From Coriobacteriaceae bacterium (lineage in GTDB: Bacteria > Actinomycetota > Coriobacteriia > Coriobacteriales > Coriobacteriaceae), in contig CABJEP010000018.1 in NCBI GenBank assembly GCA_902364645.1, positions 1-34,580 of the forward strand: DNA of 34,580 bases. The letters run 5' to 3'. Every line of letters begins with the position of its first letter. Within the stretch, counting starts at the first letter, position 1. Both the position numbers and the translations under genes were made by a program. Positions 6,475 through 14,777 of this stretch are shown piece by piece. The notes under the pieces were generated by a model. It was not told the DNA's origin. It worked only from the letters and a program-made list of their open reading frames with translations, and did no database searches.

Positions 6475-7725
6475 TTAGAGAGTGGGTGGGAGGGTGTCGA
6501 GAAGGGCTTGCGCGGTGTTGGCGGCGCAGTCGCGTGAGTCGATGATGTAGTCGGCCCAGGCGCGGTAGCGCGGCATACGCTGTTCGGCCAGCTTGGCGAT
6601 GCCGTCGCGCGCGGTGATGGGGCGGCCCTTGTGGGCGAGTTCGTCGAGCTTGCGGTTGAGCATCACGATCTGGCTGTTTTGGTGCAGCAGCGGATAGTTT
6701 TCGTCGCGTGTGACCACGCCGCCGCCGGTGGAGAGCACCAGGCCGCTGCGCTTGGAGATGTCGGACAGTTCCGCCGTCTCCTGCTCGCGGAAGGCGGCCT
6801 CGCCGCGCTTGACGATAAAGTCGGCGCAGGGCATGCCGAGGCGTTCCTCGAGGGCGCGGTCCAGGTCGATGTGCTCGCGACCCGTGAGCAGGGCAATCTG
6901 CTCACCCACGCGGGTCTTGCCCGAGCCCGGCATGCCGATCAGCGCGATGTTCTGTTCGCGGCGTGACAAGCGCTCCGTTACATCCAGGATGCGCTCGCGC
7001 AGGGTGACCTGGCCGGTATAGCGCTCAACGGCCTGCGCCGCCTGTGCCACAAGCATGAGCAGGCCGCCGATGCAAGGGATACCGTGGCGCTCGGCCTCGA
7101 GCATCAGGCCCGTGCGGGCGGGGTTGTAGACAATGTCGATAACGCCTTCGAGCGCATCGAGCCCTTCGAGCGTGCAAGGTGCGTCGGGGCAATGGGGGAA
7201 CATGCCGGCGGGCGTGCAGTTGACGAGTAGGGCGGCGTCGGACTGCTGCGCGATGTTGCCGTAGTTGACCTCGCTTGTGCGGCCCACGGGCACCACGGTG
7301 GCGCCCAGGTCGCCGAGCACCATGCTTGCCGTGGTGCCGGCACCACCGGTGGCTCCGAGCACGAGGGCCTTCTTGCCGGCAACCTCAACCCCCAGCTCCT
7401 CGACCAGACACTGGAAACCAAAGTAATCGGTGTTGTCACCGCGCAGGCGGCCATCGGGCAGGCGTGTGATAGTGTTAACGTTGCCCATGCGCTCGGCCAG
7501 CGGGCTCAGCTCGTCCAGGTATTCTATGACGGCACGTTTGTAGGGGATGGTCACGTTGGTGCCCTCCCACTCGTCGCCTGTCATAAAAGCCGCGAGGTCC
7601 TCGGGCTCGCGCTCAAATCGCACGTACTCGAGCCCAGCGAGCTCCTTGTAGATGGTCGGGGTGTAGCTGTGGCCCAGCACGCGACCCAGTACGCCGTAGG
7701 GGCGGGTTGCGGCGGTATCGGTCAT
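6475..7725 (-). CDS. aroE/aroK: Fused shikimate dehydrogenase (AroE) - shikimate kinase (AroK)
   Basis: A bifunctional enzyme for reducing 3-dehydroshikimate to shikimate and phosphorylating it. The 416 residues are about the sum of both enzymes minus some linker. The AroE part (about 1-255) shows GRVLGHSYTP (shikimate-binding Ser loop, SxTP rather than the common SxSP), NVTIPYK with the catalytic Lys, DNTDYFGF, and GATGGAG for NADP(H). The AroK part (about 256-416) shows GMPGSGKT (Walker A), DLDRALEERLG, GGGVVTRDENY, KGRPIT and RMPRYRAWADYII. All expected key residues are present in both halves, so both activities are likely. The ATG directly abuts the pheA stop (TAGATG) with GGAGGT upstream, so translation is probably coupled. 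The fusion may channel shikimate between sites (inference). Confidence 0.95.
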   Translation of the reverse strand: MTDTAATRPYGVLGRVLGHSYTPTIYKELAGLEYVRFEREPEDLAAFMTGDEWEGTNVTIPYKRAVIEYLDELSPLAERMGNVNTITRLPDGRLRGDNTDYFGFQCLVEELGVEVAGKKALVLGATGGAGTTASMVLGDLGATVVPVGRTSEVNYGNIAQQSDAALLVNCTPAGMFPHCPDAPCTLEGLDALEGVIDIVYNPARTGLMLEAERHGIPCIGGLLMLVAQAAQAVERYTGQVTLRERILDVTERLSRREQNIALIGMPGSGKTRVGEQIALLTGREHIDLDRALEERLGMPCADFIVKRGEAAFREQETAELSDISKRSGLVLSTGGGVVTRDENYPLLHQNSQIVMLNRKLDELAHKGRPITARDGIAKLAEQRMPRYRAWADYIIDSRDCAANTAQALLDTLPPTL

Positions 7726-8871
7726 CTAGAGCACCTCCGTGTAGCTGCCAAAGTAGGTGAAGCTCTCACACACGTCGTCGATCGAATCGAGCAGGTCGTC
7801 GAGGGCCTTGCTGCCAAAGGGGCAGTCCAGATCAAAGTAGAACATAAACTCAAAGTCGCGACCGGGGATGGGACGGCTTTCGAGCTTGATGAGGTTGATG
7901 TTGAGCGCATAGAAGCGCTCGAGTACGCGATAAAGGGCGCCCGGTTCGTTGGCCGTGGTGATCATGAGCGAGGTACGGTTGGCACCGGGATAGACGCGTG
8001 GCTCGCGGCTGATGACGACAAAGCGCGTGTAGTTGTTGTCGGAGTCTTGAATGTTGGACTCCAGCACCTCCAGGCCATAGAGTGTCGCGCAGCTGCGCGA
8101 TGCGATGGCGGCAACATCGGTGCGCCCGGAGCTGGCGACCATCTCGGCCGACATGGCGGTGTTGGGGTACTTGGTGGCGTGCAGGTCGTGGGACTCGATA
8201 AAGCTCGCACACTGGGCAATGGCTTGGCCGTGGCTGTAGACCTCGCGCACGTCGGCGAGCTTGGTGCCGGGCTTGACGAGCAAGTTGTGGTCGATCTTGA
8301 GGCGCAGCGAGCGCACGATATGGAAGTCGAACTGTGCGAGCAGGTCGTAGACGGCGTTTACCGAGCCGGCGGTTGAGTTTTCGATGGGCAGTACGCCAAA
8401 CTCGCAAAAGCCGTCGCGCACGGCGCGCATGACGCCCTCGAAGGTCTCGAAAAACGCGATGTCGGGCACGTCGAAGAGTTTGCACGCGGCGATCTGGCTG
8501 TAGGCGCCTTCGACGCCTTGGCAGGCGACAGTGGCCGTCTGGGGGAAGGGCGTGTCACAGGCTGCGGCCGTGGCATGGGCCTTTTGCGAGACCGTGATGC
8601 CCCTGAGCTCGTTGATGTAGCGCTGCTGCTCGGCCTTGCTCATGCTCATGAGGAGACGGAACAGGGTGATAGTTTGCGCCTCGTAGCGCTCGGGCGCGCG
8701 GCTGGCGAGGTTGTTGAGCTTGGAGCGCTCACGGGCGGGGTCGAAGACGGCCTTGCCCATCTCGATTTTTGATTTGGCGACCTCGGTGGCAATGTCCATG
8801 CGCTCGACAAAGCTGTTGAGGAGCGTGGTGTCGATGCCATCGATGGCTTGGCGAATATCGGCAAGGTCCAT
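7726..8871 (-). CDS. pheA: Chorismate mutase - prephenate dehydratase (P-protein)
   Basis: Converts chorismate to prephenate and then to phenylpyruvate, the committed steps to phenylalanine. Domains in the 381 residues: an AroQ-type helical chorismate mutase at about 1-90 (DLADIRQAIDGIDTTLLNSF onward); prephenate dehydratase at about 105-285 (GVEGAYSQIAA, GVLPIENSTAGSV, and NYTRFVVIS with the catalytic Thr-Arg-Phe); and an ACT domain at about 295-375 (RTSLMITTANEPGALYRVL, and KLESRP for phenylalanine sensing). Feedback inhibition by phenylalanine is expected from the ACT motifs. AAAGGGG precedes the ATG. It is the only chorismate mutase in the operon, so the TyrA branch depends on prephenate released here or on a mutase elsewhere. 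Confidence 0.95.
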   Translation of the reverse strand: MDLADIRQAIDGIDTTLLNSFVERMDIATEVAKSKIEMGKAVFDPARERSKLNNLASRAPERYEAQTITLFRLLMSMSKAEQQRYINELRGITVSQKAHATAAACDTPFPQTATVACQGVEGAYSQIAACKLFDVPDIAFFETFEGVMRAVRDGFCEFGVLPIENSTAGSVNAVYDLLAQFDFHIVRSLRLKIDHNLLVKPGTKLADVREVYSHGQAIAQCASFIESHDLHATKYPNTAMSAEMVASSGRTDVAAIASRSCATLYGLEVLESNIQDSDNNYTRFVVISREPRVYPGANRTSLMITTANEPGALYRVLERFYALNINLIKLESRPIPGRDFEFMFYFDLDCPFGSKALDDLLDSIDDVCESFTYFGSYTEVL

Positions 8872-8924
8872 GGAGGCCCCTTTCGCGTAATGGCAGAGTT
8901 GACGGGCAACTCAGGTGAGTCGGG

Positions 8925-10022
8925 TTAGAGCTGGCCTGCGTCCTCGAGGAGGGCGTCCCAGATGGCGAGGGCGGCGGCTGCTTCGGCTACGGGGACGGCG
9001 CGCGGGACGATGCAGGGATCGTGGCGGCCGTGGACCGAGAGCTCGGCATTTTCCATGGCGTCCATGTCCACGGTCTGTTGCTCGCGGCCAATTGAGGGCG
9101 TCGGCTTTACGGCCATGCGCCACATGACGGGCGCGCCGGTCGAAATACCGCCCAGGATGCCGCCGGCGTTATTGGACTCGACCTCGATTTCGCCGGTCTC
9201 GGCATCGATGCGATATGGATCGTTGTTCTCGCTGCCGCGCATGGCGGCCACGGCAAAGCCCATGCCAAACTCCACGCCCTTTACGGCGGGAATGCCAAAC
9301 GCGATTTGCGCGATGCGGTTCTCGATGCCGTCGAACATGGGGTCGCCTATGCCCGTGGGAAGCCCGTAAATGCCGCACTCCACGATGCCGCCGATGCTGT
9401 CGAGCTCGTCGCGCGCGGCCAGAATCTCCTCGCGCATGCGGCCGGCTGCGGCGGCGTCAATGCACGGCAGATCGTTCGTAAGGATCGCCTTGCGGTCGGC
9501 CTCGCGATAGACCATATCGTCCATCGGCAGGTCGGAGATGCCGCCGATCTGCGCGACGTGGGCCATGACCTGAATGCCGCGGGCCTCGAGTGCCTGCAGC
9601 GCAATGCCGCCGGCGATGCATAAGGGTGCCGTTAGGCGGCCGGAGAAATGCCCGCCACCAGCGACATCGTGCATGTTGTGATACTTCACGCGCGCAGGGA
9701 AGTCCGCATGTCCGGGGCGGGGCTTGCGGCGCAGCTCGGAGTAATCCTTGGAGCGCGTGTTGGTGTTCTCGATAATCGCGGCGATGGGCGCGCCGGTGGT
9801 ATGTCCATCGACAACACCGGCGATGATGTGGGCGGCGTCGGCCTCGCGGCGTTTGGTCGCGGTCTCGTCGCGACCGGGGGCGCGACGGTCGAGGAAGGCC
9901 TGCAGCTTCTCCTGGTCCACGGCGATGCCCGCCGGGATGCCGTCGAGTGAGCAGCCGATAGCGGGGGAGTGCGATTGGCCGAAGATGCTTAAGTGCAAGA
10001 CGTTGCCAAAGGTCGAGGACAT
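8925..10022 (-). CDS. aroC: Chorismate synthase
   Basis: Makes chorismate from EPSP by an FMN-dependent anti-1,4 elimination. The 365 residues match family length. Typical elements seen are GQSHSPAIGCSLDGIPAG at the N-terminus (the usual form is GESHG), RRAPGRDETATKR, ENTNTRSKDYSEL, RPGHADFPARVKYH and AGGGHFSGRLTAPL. The GQSHSP variant of the first signature is seen in some gut Firmicutes and actinobacteria. The ATG has a strong GAGGAGG six bases upstream, lying inside the end of aroA, from which it is separated by a single base. A 53-base gap follows before pheA. Confidence 0.96.
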   Translation of the reverse strand: MSSTFGNVLHLSIFGQSHSPAIGCSLDGIPAGIAVDQEKLQAFLDRRAPGRDETATKRREADAAHIIAGVVDGHTTGAPIAAIIENTNTRSKDYSELRRKPRPGHADFPARVKYHNMHDVAGGGHFSGRLTAPLCIAGGIALQALEARGIQVMAHVAQIGGISDLPMDDMVYREADRKAILTNDLPCIDAAAAGRMREEILAARDELDSIGGIVECGIYGLPTGIGDPMFDGIENRIAQIAFGIPAVKGVEFGMGFAVAAMRGSENNDPYRIDAETGEIEVESNNAGGILGGISTGAPVMWRMAVKPTPSIGREQQTVDMDAMENAELSVHGRHDPCIVPRAVPVAEAAAALAIWDALLEDAGQL

Positions 10023-10023
10023 G

Positions 10024-11343
10024 CTATTCCTCCTCGAGTGTGACCTTGCCGCCCAGCAGGCGGTAGTGGTCGAAGAAATCGGGATAGGACTTGTTGACGG
10101 CCTCGGCGCCGTGGATCACGACCTCGCCGGTGGCACGGCTTGCGGCGATGGCGGCCATCATGGCGATGCGATGGTCGTTGTGCGAATCGACCTCGCCGCC
10201 GGTAAAGGCATCGACACCCTTGATGATGAGGTCGTCGCCGGCAATGCGCACCTGCGCGCCCAGCGCGGTGAGCTCGCGGGTGGTTGTGGCCAGGCGGTCG
10301 GATTCCTTGATACGCAGGCGGGCGCAATCGCGGATAAAGGTGCGGCCCTGTGCCAGCGAGGCCACGGCCGAGATAACGGGCACCAGGTCGGGAATGTCGT
10401 GGGCACTCATCTCAAAGCCGGCGAGCTTGTCGGACTGCACGGTGGCGGCGTTGGTGGAGCGCACGATGCGGGCACCAAAGCGCGAAAGCGCCGCAAGCAC
10501 GTTGCGGTCGCCCTGCGCAGAGCTCAGCGACACGCCCTCGACGGTGATGGGGTCGGTGCCGATGGCGCCGGCACACAGCCAAAAGGCAGCGTTGGACCAG
10601 TCACCCTCGACGGCCACGTTGCCGGGCGTGCGGTACGAGCCGCTGCTCACGCGGAAGTTCGTGACCTCGGGCTGGCCGTCCTTGGCCGGAATACGTTCGA
10701 CGTTGACCTCGACGCCAAAGGCCTTCATGGCCTGGATGGTCAGGTTGATATAGGGGCGGCTCTCGATGAGGCCGGTCACCTGCACACAGGAGGGCTGGGC
10801 CAGTAGCGGGGCCGCCAGCAGCAGGCCGGAGATATACTGCGAGCTCACGTTGCCCGGAAGCACAAAGGTGCCCGGGCGCATGCGGCCGCTCGTCTTGAGC
10901 GGAAAACCGCCCAGACCCTGTAGGTCGCATCCGGCGGCGATGATCTCGTCCGAGAGCGGGGACAGCGGGCGGGCGCCCAAGCGTCCCTGACCCACAAAAG
11001 TTGCTTCTGCGCCCAGCGCGCAGGCGACGGGCAACATAAAGCGGAGCGTGGAGCCGCTTTCGCCGCAGTCGAGCGTGCCGCCCGCAAGTGCCTTGAGCAG
11101 GCCAAACTCAACACTCTTCATGGTGGGGTGGACCTGGAAGCCGTCCTCGACGGTCTCGATGCGAGCGCCCAGGGCCGTAAGGCAACGCACCGTAGCCTCG
11201 ATGTCGGCGCAGGTGGTGTTGCAGGTAACGTGCGTCTCGCCGTTGGCAAGCGCAGCGCAGATGATGAGGCGATGCGCCATCGACTTGGACGCGATGGCGG
11301 GAACGGTGCCCTTGAGCGGGGACGGGGTGATGCGGGCTAGCAT
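10024..11343 (-). CDS. aroA: 3-phosphoshikimate 1-carboxyvinyltransferase (EPSP synthase)
   Basis: Transfers the enolpyruvyl group of PEP to shikimate-3-phosphate. 439 residues. Seen: an N-terminal ASKSMAHR (Lys and Ser of the substrate site), GESGSTLRF, GNVSSQYISGLLLAAP, GDWSNAAFW, KESDRLA and NDHRIAMM. The loop equivalent to NAGTAMR of the E. coli enzyme reads ESGSTLRF: the Gly whose replacement gives glyphosate tolerance is kept, but Thr97 and Pro101 equivalents look like Ser and Phe (alignment by eye). The start ATG lies 7 bases inside the end of aroB, with AAGGGAG upstream, so the two are coupled. Confidence 0.96.
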   Translation of the reverse strand: MLARITPSPLKGTVPAIASKSMAHRLIICAALANGETHVTCNTTCADIEATVRCLTALGARIETVEDGFQVHPTMKSVEFGLLKALAGGTLDCGESGSTLRFMLPVACALGAEATFVGQGRLGARPLSPLSDEIIAAGCDLQGLGGFPLKTSGRMRPGTFVLPGNVSSQYISGLLLAAPLLAQPSCVQVTGLIESRPYINLTIQAMKAFGVEVNVERIPAKDGQPEVTNFRVSSGSYRTPGNVAVEGDWSNAAFWLCAGAIGTDPITVEGVSLSSAQGDRNVLAALSRFGARIVRSTNAATVQSDKLAGFEMSAHDIPDLVPVISAVASLAQGRTFIRDCARLRIKESDRLATTTRELTALGAQVRIAGDDLIIKGVDAFTGGEVDSHNDHRIAMMAAIAASRATGEVVIHGAEAVNKSYPDFFDHYRLLGGKVTLEEE

Positions 11344-12443
11344 GCGGATGCGTCTCCCTTCTGGCCGAGGCCCTCGGCAATGAGTTCGTGGAAAGTGGAA
11401 AGCGGCGTGCGGTCGATGCTGCAGCGGCCAATGCCGTGCGGAATTACCAGGTCGATGGTGTCGCCCACGCGTTTTTTGTCGTGCAGCGCCTCGGCAAAGA
11501 CGGCGTCGGCATCTAGGTCGCAGCGGGTCTTGAGGCCATGGCGGGCGCAGAGCTCCTCAATACGACCGGGCAGTGCAGCATCGCAAACGCCGTGCAGGGC
11601 CGCGGCGCGCGTGATGATGCCCATGCCGATCGACACGCAGTTGCCGTGTCCGAGCTCAAAGTGCTCGCAGGCCTCGACGGCGTGTCCGGCGCTGTGTCCA
11701 AAGTTGAGCAGCTTGCGCTGGTTTGTTTCGCGCTCGTCGGCGACGACCACGGCGCGCTTGATGTCGATATTGCGGGCGATGATGAGCGCTACGCGGGCTA
11801 CATCGCGGTTGAGCAGCTCCAGCGTGAGCGGGGTCTTCTCCAGCTCGGCGAAAAGCTCTGGGTCGGCGATCACGGCGTGCTTGACGACCTCGCCGCAGCC
11901 GTCGGCGAACTGCTCGGGCGTAAGGGTGGCCAGGCACCCCACGTCGGCGATAACCACATTCGGCTGCCAAAAGGCGCCGGCCAGGTTCTTGCCGGCAGCC
12001 AGGTCGATGGCGGTCTTGCCGCCCACCGACGAATCCACCATGGCGAGCAGACTCGTGGGGATCTGCACAAACTTGCAGCCACGCATGTAGGTGGCGGCCA
12101 CAAAGCCCGCCACGTCGCCCACGACGCCGCCGCCGAGTGCCACGATCACGTCGGAGCGCGAAAGCTCGTGCTCGGCCACAAACTCCAAAATGGCAACGTA
12201 GGTCTCGGCGCGCTTGTGTGCCTCACCGGCCTCGAAGGTGCAGATACTCACTTCGTAGCCTGATGCCTCCAGGCTCTGCTTAACGGGCATCTGGTAGAGC
12301 GGGCCTACGTTGGTGTCCGTCACGATGACGGCCTTGGTGCCGCCGGCAGTGGCGCGCACGAGCGGTCCCGCCTGCTCCAGCAAAAACGTGCCAACATGCA
12401 CCTGGTAGGGGCGTGCGGTGTCGATATCGATGGTAATCGCCAT
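11337..12443 (-). CDS. aroB: 3-dehydroquinate synthase
   Basis: Cyclises DAHP to 3-dehydroquinate using NAD and a divalent metal, the second shikimate step. The 368 residues have the canonical IVALGGGVVGDVAGF NAD site, PTSLLAMVDSSVGGKTAIDL, and GCGEVVKHAVI. The metal-ligand His residues sit in FGHSAGHAVE and downstream. AAGGA lies nine bases before the ATG. The gene overlaps aroA by 7 bases and starts 36 bases after tyrA. All active-site motifs are intact. Confidence 0.96.
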   Translation of the reverse strand: MAITIDIDTARPYQVHVGTFLLEQAGPLVRATAGGTKAVIVTDTNVGPLYQMPVKQSLEASGYEVSICTFEAGEAHKRAETYVAILEFVAEHELSRSDVIVALGGGVVGDVAGFVAATYMRGCKFVQIPTSLLAMVDSSVGGKTAIDLAAGKNLAGAFWQPNVVIADVGCLATLTPEQFADGCGEVVKHAVIADPELFAELEKTPLTLELLNRDVARVALIIARNIDIKRAVVVADERETNQRKLLNFGHSAGHAVEACEHFELGHGNCVSIGMGIITRAAALHGVCDAALPGRIEELCARHGLKTRCDLDADAVFAEALHDKKRVGDTIDLVIPHGIGRCSIDRTPLSTFHELIAEGLGQKGDASAC

Positions 12444-12479
12444 AAGCTATGGTCCTTTCGACCTGGCGTGATAGGTGGT

Positions 12480-13394
12480 CTAGTGGGAGGCCTCGTCGTC
12501 GAGTGCGCGCTTAATGCGGTCGCCCTCGGCAAGGAGATTCTCCAGATAGCGCTGGTCGCGGTCCTTGAGCGCACGGCTGTAGGCGCCGAGCGAGTCGATC
12601 AGGTGGTCGATCTCGAAGGCAAGCGCGTCGGCGTCGTCGATCATGAGCTCGGACCACATTTGCGGGTTGAGGTGCGCCACGCGGGTGAGATCGCGGTAGC
12701 TACCGGCCGAAAAGCCGTGGTGGACCTGGGCGGTCGGGCTCTTTACGTAGGCGTTGGACACCACGTGCGCAAGCTGGCTCGTGAAGGCGATGACGCGGTC
12801 GTGCTCGGCGGCGCTGGTCACGCTGAACTTGCCAAAGCCCAAGGGGCGCACCATCTCGCGCACCTGCCCCAAGAGCTCCAGTTTGAGCGCATCGTCCACC
12901 GCGGGTGGCACGAGCACGAGCGGGGCGCCCTGGAACAGGTCGGCGCGGGAGTGCGCGTAGCCCGAGAACTGGGTGCCTGCCATGGGGTGCGCACCCACAA
13001 AGTAAAAGCCGTGCTCGCGGGCAAGCTCAAAGGCGCGCTCGCACACGATGCCCTTGACGCCCACCGTGTCGATCACCACGGGGCCCATGATGGCCTCGGT
13101 GTCGGTGGCGTCGGCGAGTGCCCGGGCATGCGCCTCGAGCCACTCGATGCAGGCCTCGGGGTAGCAGGCAAGGACGATGATGTCGCATTCGCCGAGTGTC
13201 TCGTCGTTGAGCTCTCCGGCGACAGTGCCCATGCTGGCGGCCGTCATGACATCATCATCGGGGTCCCAGGCCAGCACGCGAACGCCCGCCTGCGCATAGC
13301 CGCGGGCAAAGCTGCCGCCGATGAGGCCCAGGCCAACGATGCCCGCGCATTTGGGACCGCCCTGGTTAACGCGCGCGTTTCTCACCGTACCCAT
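12480..13394 (-). CDS. tyrA: Prephenate (or arogenate) dehydrogenase
   Basis: Oxidatively decarboxylates prephenate to 4-hydroxyphenylpyruvate, or arogenate to tyrosine, with NAD(P). The 304 residues begin with a Rossmann fold, AGIVGLGLIGGSFARGY. GAHPMAGTQFSGY carries the conserved His, and a helical dimerisation half follows. An acidic residue at the end of strand 2 (WDPDDD) favours NAD over NADP (inference). There is no C-terminal ACT domain, so tyrosine feedback, if any, is not through one. The start lies 3 bases after the aroF stop. Substrate choice cannot be decided from sequence alone. Confidence 0.9.
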   Translation of the reverse strand: MGTVRNARVNQGGPKCAGIVGLGLIGGSFARGYAQAGVRVLAWDPDDDVMTAASMGTVAGELNDETLGECDIIVLACYPEACIEWLEAHARALADATDTEAIMGPVVIDTVGVKGIVCERAFELAREHGFYFVGAHPMAGTQFSGYAHSRADLFQGAPLVLVPPAVDDALKLELLGQVREMVRPLGFGKFSVTSAAEHDRVIAFTSQLAHVVSNAYVKSPTAQVHHGFSAGSYRDLTRVAHLNPQMWSELMIDDADALAFEIDHLIDSLGAYSRALKDRDQRYLENLLAEGDRIKRALDDEASH

Positions 13395-13397
13395 GGG

Positions 13398-14420
13398 CTA
13401 CTCCATGGTCTCTTGGCAGACGACCTCGCGGATGGCGCGAATGCGGCGCATGGTGTCGTCGAACTGGTCGGGGGTGAGGGCCTGAGCGCCGTCGGACCAT
13501 GCGCGGCTGGGCTCGTCGTGGACCTCGATCTCCAGGCCGTTGGCGCCGCAGGCGGTCGCGGCGAGCGCCATGGGCTCAACGTAGCGGGTGTAGCCGGTGG
13601 CGTGGCTGGGGTCGGCAACGACAGGCAGGTGCGACAGGTGGTGCAGCACCGGCACGGCGTTGAGATCGAAGGTGTTACGGGTGCGGGTTTCGAAGGTGCG
13701 GATGCCGCGCTCGCACAGGATGACGTTGTCGTTGCCCTCGCTCATGATGTACTCGGCGGCCATGAGCAGCTCATCGATCGTGCCGGACATGCCGCGCTTG
13801 AGCAGGATCGGGGTCTGGGTCTTGCCGACCTCCTTGAGCAGGGGGAAGTTCTGGGCGTTGCGGGCGCCGATCTGCATGACGTCGATCTTCTTGTCCAAGA
13901 AGACCTGCACGTCGCGTGGGTCCATGATCTCGGTGACGATCGGCATGTCGAGCTCGGCAGACGCCTCGCACAGCAGGTCGAGGCCGGCGGGGCCCATGCC
14001 CTGGTAGGCGTAGGGGGAGGTGCGGGGCTTGTAGGCACCGCCGCGCAGCATCGTGGCGCCGGCGGCCTTTACGCGGCGTGCGATGCGGATGAGGTTCTCG
14101 CCCTCGACGGAGCAGGGGCCGGCGATGACTTGGAACTGGTCGCCGCCGATTTTGACGCCGTGGCCGCAGTCGATGACGGAGTCCTCGGGGTGGAACTTGC
14201 GATTTGCGCGCTTGAACGGCTCGGAGACGCGCTGCACGCGCTCGACGACATCCATGGACTCGAGCAGGAACGGGTCGATCTTGGTCGTATCGCCCACCAG
14301 GCCGATGATCGTCTCGTTCTCGCCGCGCGAGACATCGGTCTTCAGCCCCTTTTTCTCAATCCAGCTGACGATATGGCTTACGGCATCGTCGCTGGCGCTC
14401 TGCTTTAAAATTGCAATCAT
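13398..14420 (-). CDS. aroF: 3-deoxy-7-phosphoheptulonate (DAHP) synthase with N-terminal ferredoxin-like regulatory domain
   Basis: Condenses PEP and erythrose-4-phosphate, the entry step of the pathway. The 340 residues comprise a small N-terminal domain (about 1-70, MIAILKQSASDDAV onward) like the ferredoxin-like regulatory domain of Thermotoga-type Ibeta enzymes, then the catalytic barrel. Barrel motifs are VIAGPCSVEGE, LRGGAYKPRTSPYAYQG, IGARNAQNFPLL, LLKRGMSGTIDE, LCERGIRTFE and VVADPSHATGY. The frame is open to 14468, but ATG 14420 is chosen because AGAGG lies six bases before it and the protein then begins like the family. It is the first gene of the aromatic operon, so pathway entry and gene order coincide. 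The leader contains a terminator-like hairpin. Tyrosine is the usual ligand of the N-terminal domain in relatives. Confidence 0.95.
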   Translation of the reverse strand: MIAILKQSASDDAVSHIVSWIEKKGLKTDVSRGENETIIGLVGDTTKIDPFLLESMDVVERVQRVSEPFKRANRKFHPEDSVIDCGHGVKIGGDQFQVIAGPCSVEGENLIRIARRVKAAGATMLRGGAYKPRTSPYAYQGMGPAGLDLLCEASAELDMPIVTEIMDPRDVQVFLDKKIDVMQIGARNAQNFPLLKEVGKTQTPILLKRGMSGTIDELLMAAEYIMSEGNDNVILCERGIRTFETRTRNTFDLNAVPVLHHLSHLPVVADPSHATGYTRYVEPMALAATACGANGLEIEVHDEPSRAWSDGAQALTPDQFDDTMRRIRAIREVVCQETME

Positions 14421-14453
14421 GGTGTGCCTCTCACCTCGATGGATAACTTTTGC

Positions 14454-14478
14454 AAAAACGGCCCGCATCGCGAGCCGT
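14454..14478 (-). promoter_or_regulatory. Terminator-like hairpin in the aroF leader (possible attenuator)
   Basis: On the minus strand ACGGCTCGC (14478-14470) pairs with GCGGGCCGT (14466-14458) around a GAT loop, with one wobble, followed directly by a T run. It lies 34 bases upstream of the aroF ATG, so transcription must pass through it if the promoter is farther upstream. A weak candidate promoter is TTTAGA (14531-14526) with TAGTAT (14508-14503) at 17 bp. No known riboswitch or T-box sequence is seen. Confidence 0.5.
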
Positions 14479-14583
14479 GTATATATGGTGCATGTGAGTT
14501 TATACTATCTGACTCGCTTTTGCCTTCTAAAGTGGGCCGTTGCGCCTCGTCTTCCTCGGAATTGCAAAGCTTTTTCTTTTATT

Positions 14584-14613
14584 TTGATAGCCTGTGGTGC
14601 ACTTGGGTATAAT
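14584..14613 (+). promoter_or_regulatory. Promoter of tRNA-Arg(CCG)
   Basis: TTGATA (14584-14589) and a perfect TATAAT (14608-14613) are spaced by 18 bp, and the -10 box ends 11 bases before the tRNA. Confidence 0.8.
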
Positions 14614-14624
14614 GGCAAACGTTG

Positions 14625-14701
14625 GCCCTATTAGCTCAGGGGATTAGAGCGTCTGCCTCCGGAGCAGAAGGCCGTTGGTTCGAATCCAACATGGGGCACC
14701 A
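14625..14701 (+). tRNA. tRNA-Arg, anticodon CCG
   Basis: The acceptor GCCCTAT pairs with ATGGGGC (one T-G wobble). The D arm is GCTC/GAGC. The anticodon stem TCTGC/GCAGA holds the loop CTCCGGA with anticodon CCG at 14659-14661. The T arm is GTTGG-TTCGAAT-CCAAC. Discriminator A is at 14698 and CCA is encoded at 14699-14701. It reads CGG codons. It is transcribed away from the aromatic operon. Confidence 0.97.
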
Positions 14702-14712
14702 TCGAACGTAAG

Positions 14713-14747
14713 ACCGTCCGAACCTCGCATGGTCCGGGCGGTTTTTC
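14713..14747 (+). terminator. Terminator after tRNA-Arg(CCG)
   Basis: ACCGTCCG pairs with CGGGCGGT, with a further AACC/GGTC inner stem holding one mismatch and a 6-base loop, then TTTTTC. It lies 12 bases after the CCA end. No other promoter is obvious between it and the ATPase start 31 bases downstream, so the ATPase may rely on read-through. Confidence 0.85.
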
Positions 14748-14777
14748 TTATACCGACGCGACGTGATGGGACGTGGT

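Noticed and set aside
12396..14408. 670-codon open frame on the plus strand across aroB-tyrA-aroF
   Set aside because: It is exactly antisense to three clear enzymes, has Gly/Ala/Val/His-rich composition typical of the shadow frame of high-GC genes, and has no ribosome site or domain.
14431..14493. 20-codon leader peptide ORF (ATG at 14493) through the aroF hairpin
   Set aside because: No ribosome site before its ATG, and only two Tyr and one Phe that are not clustered, so it does not look like a classical attenuation peptide.
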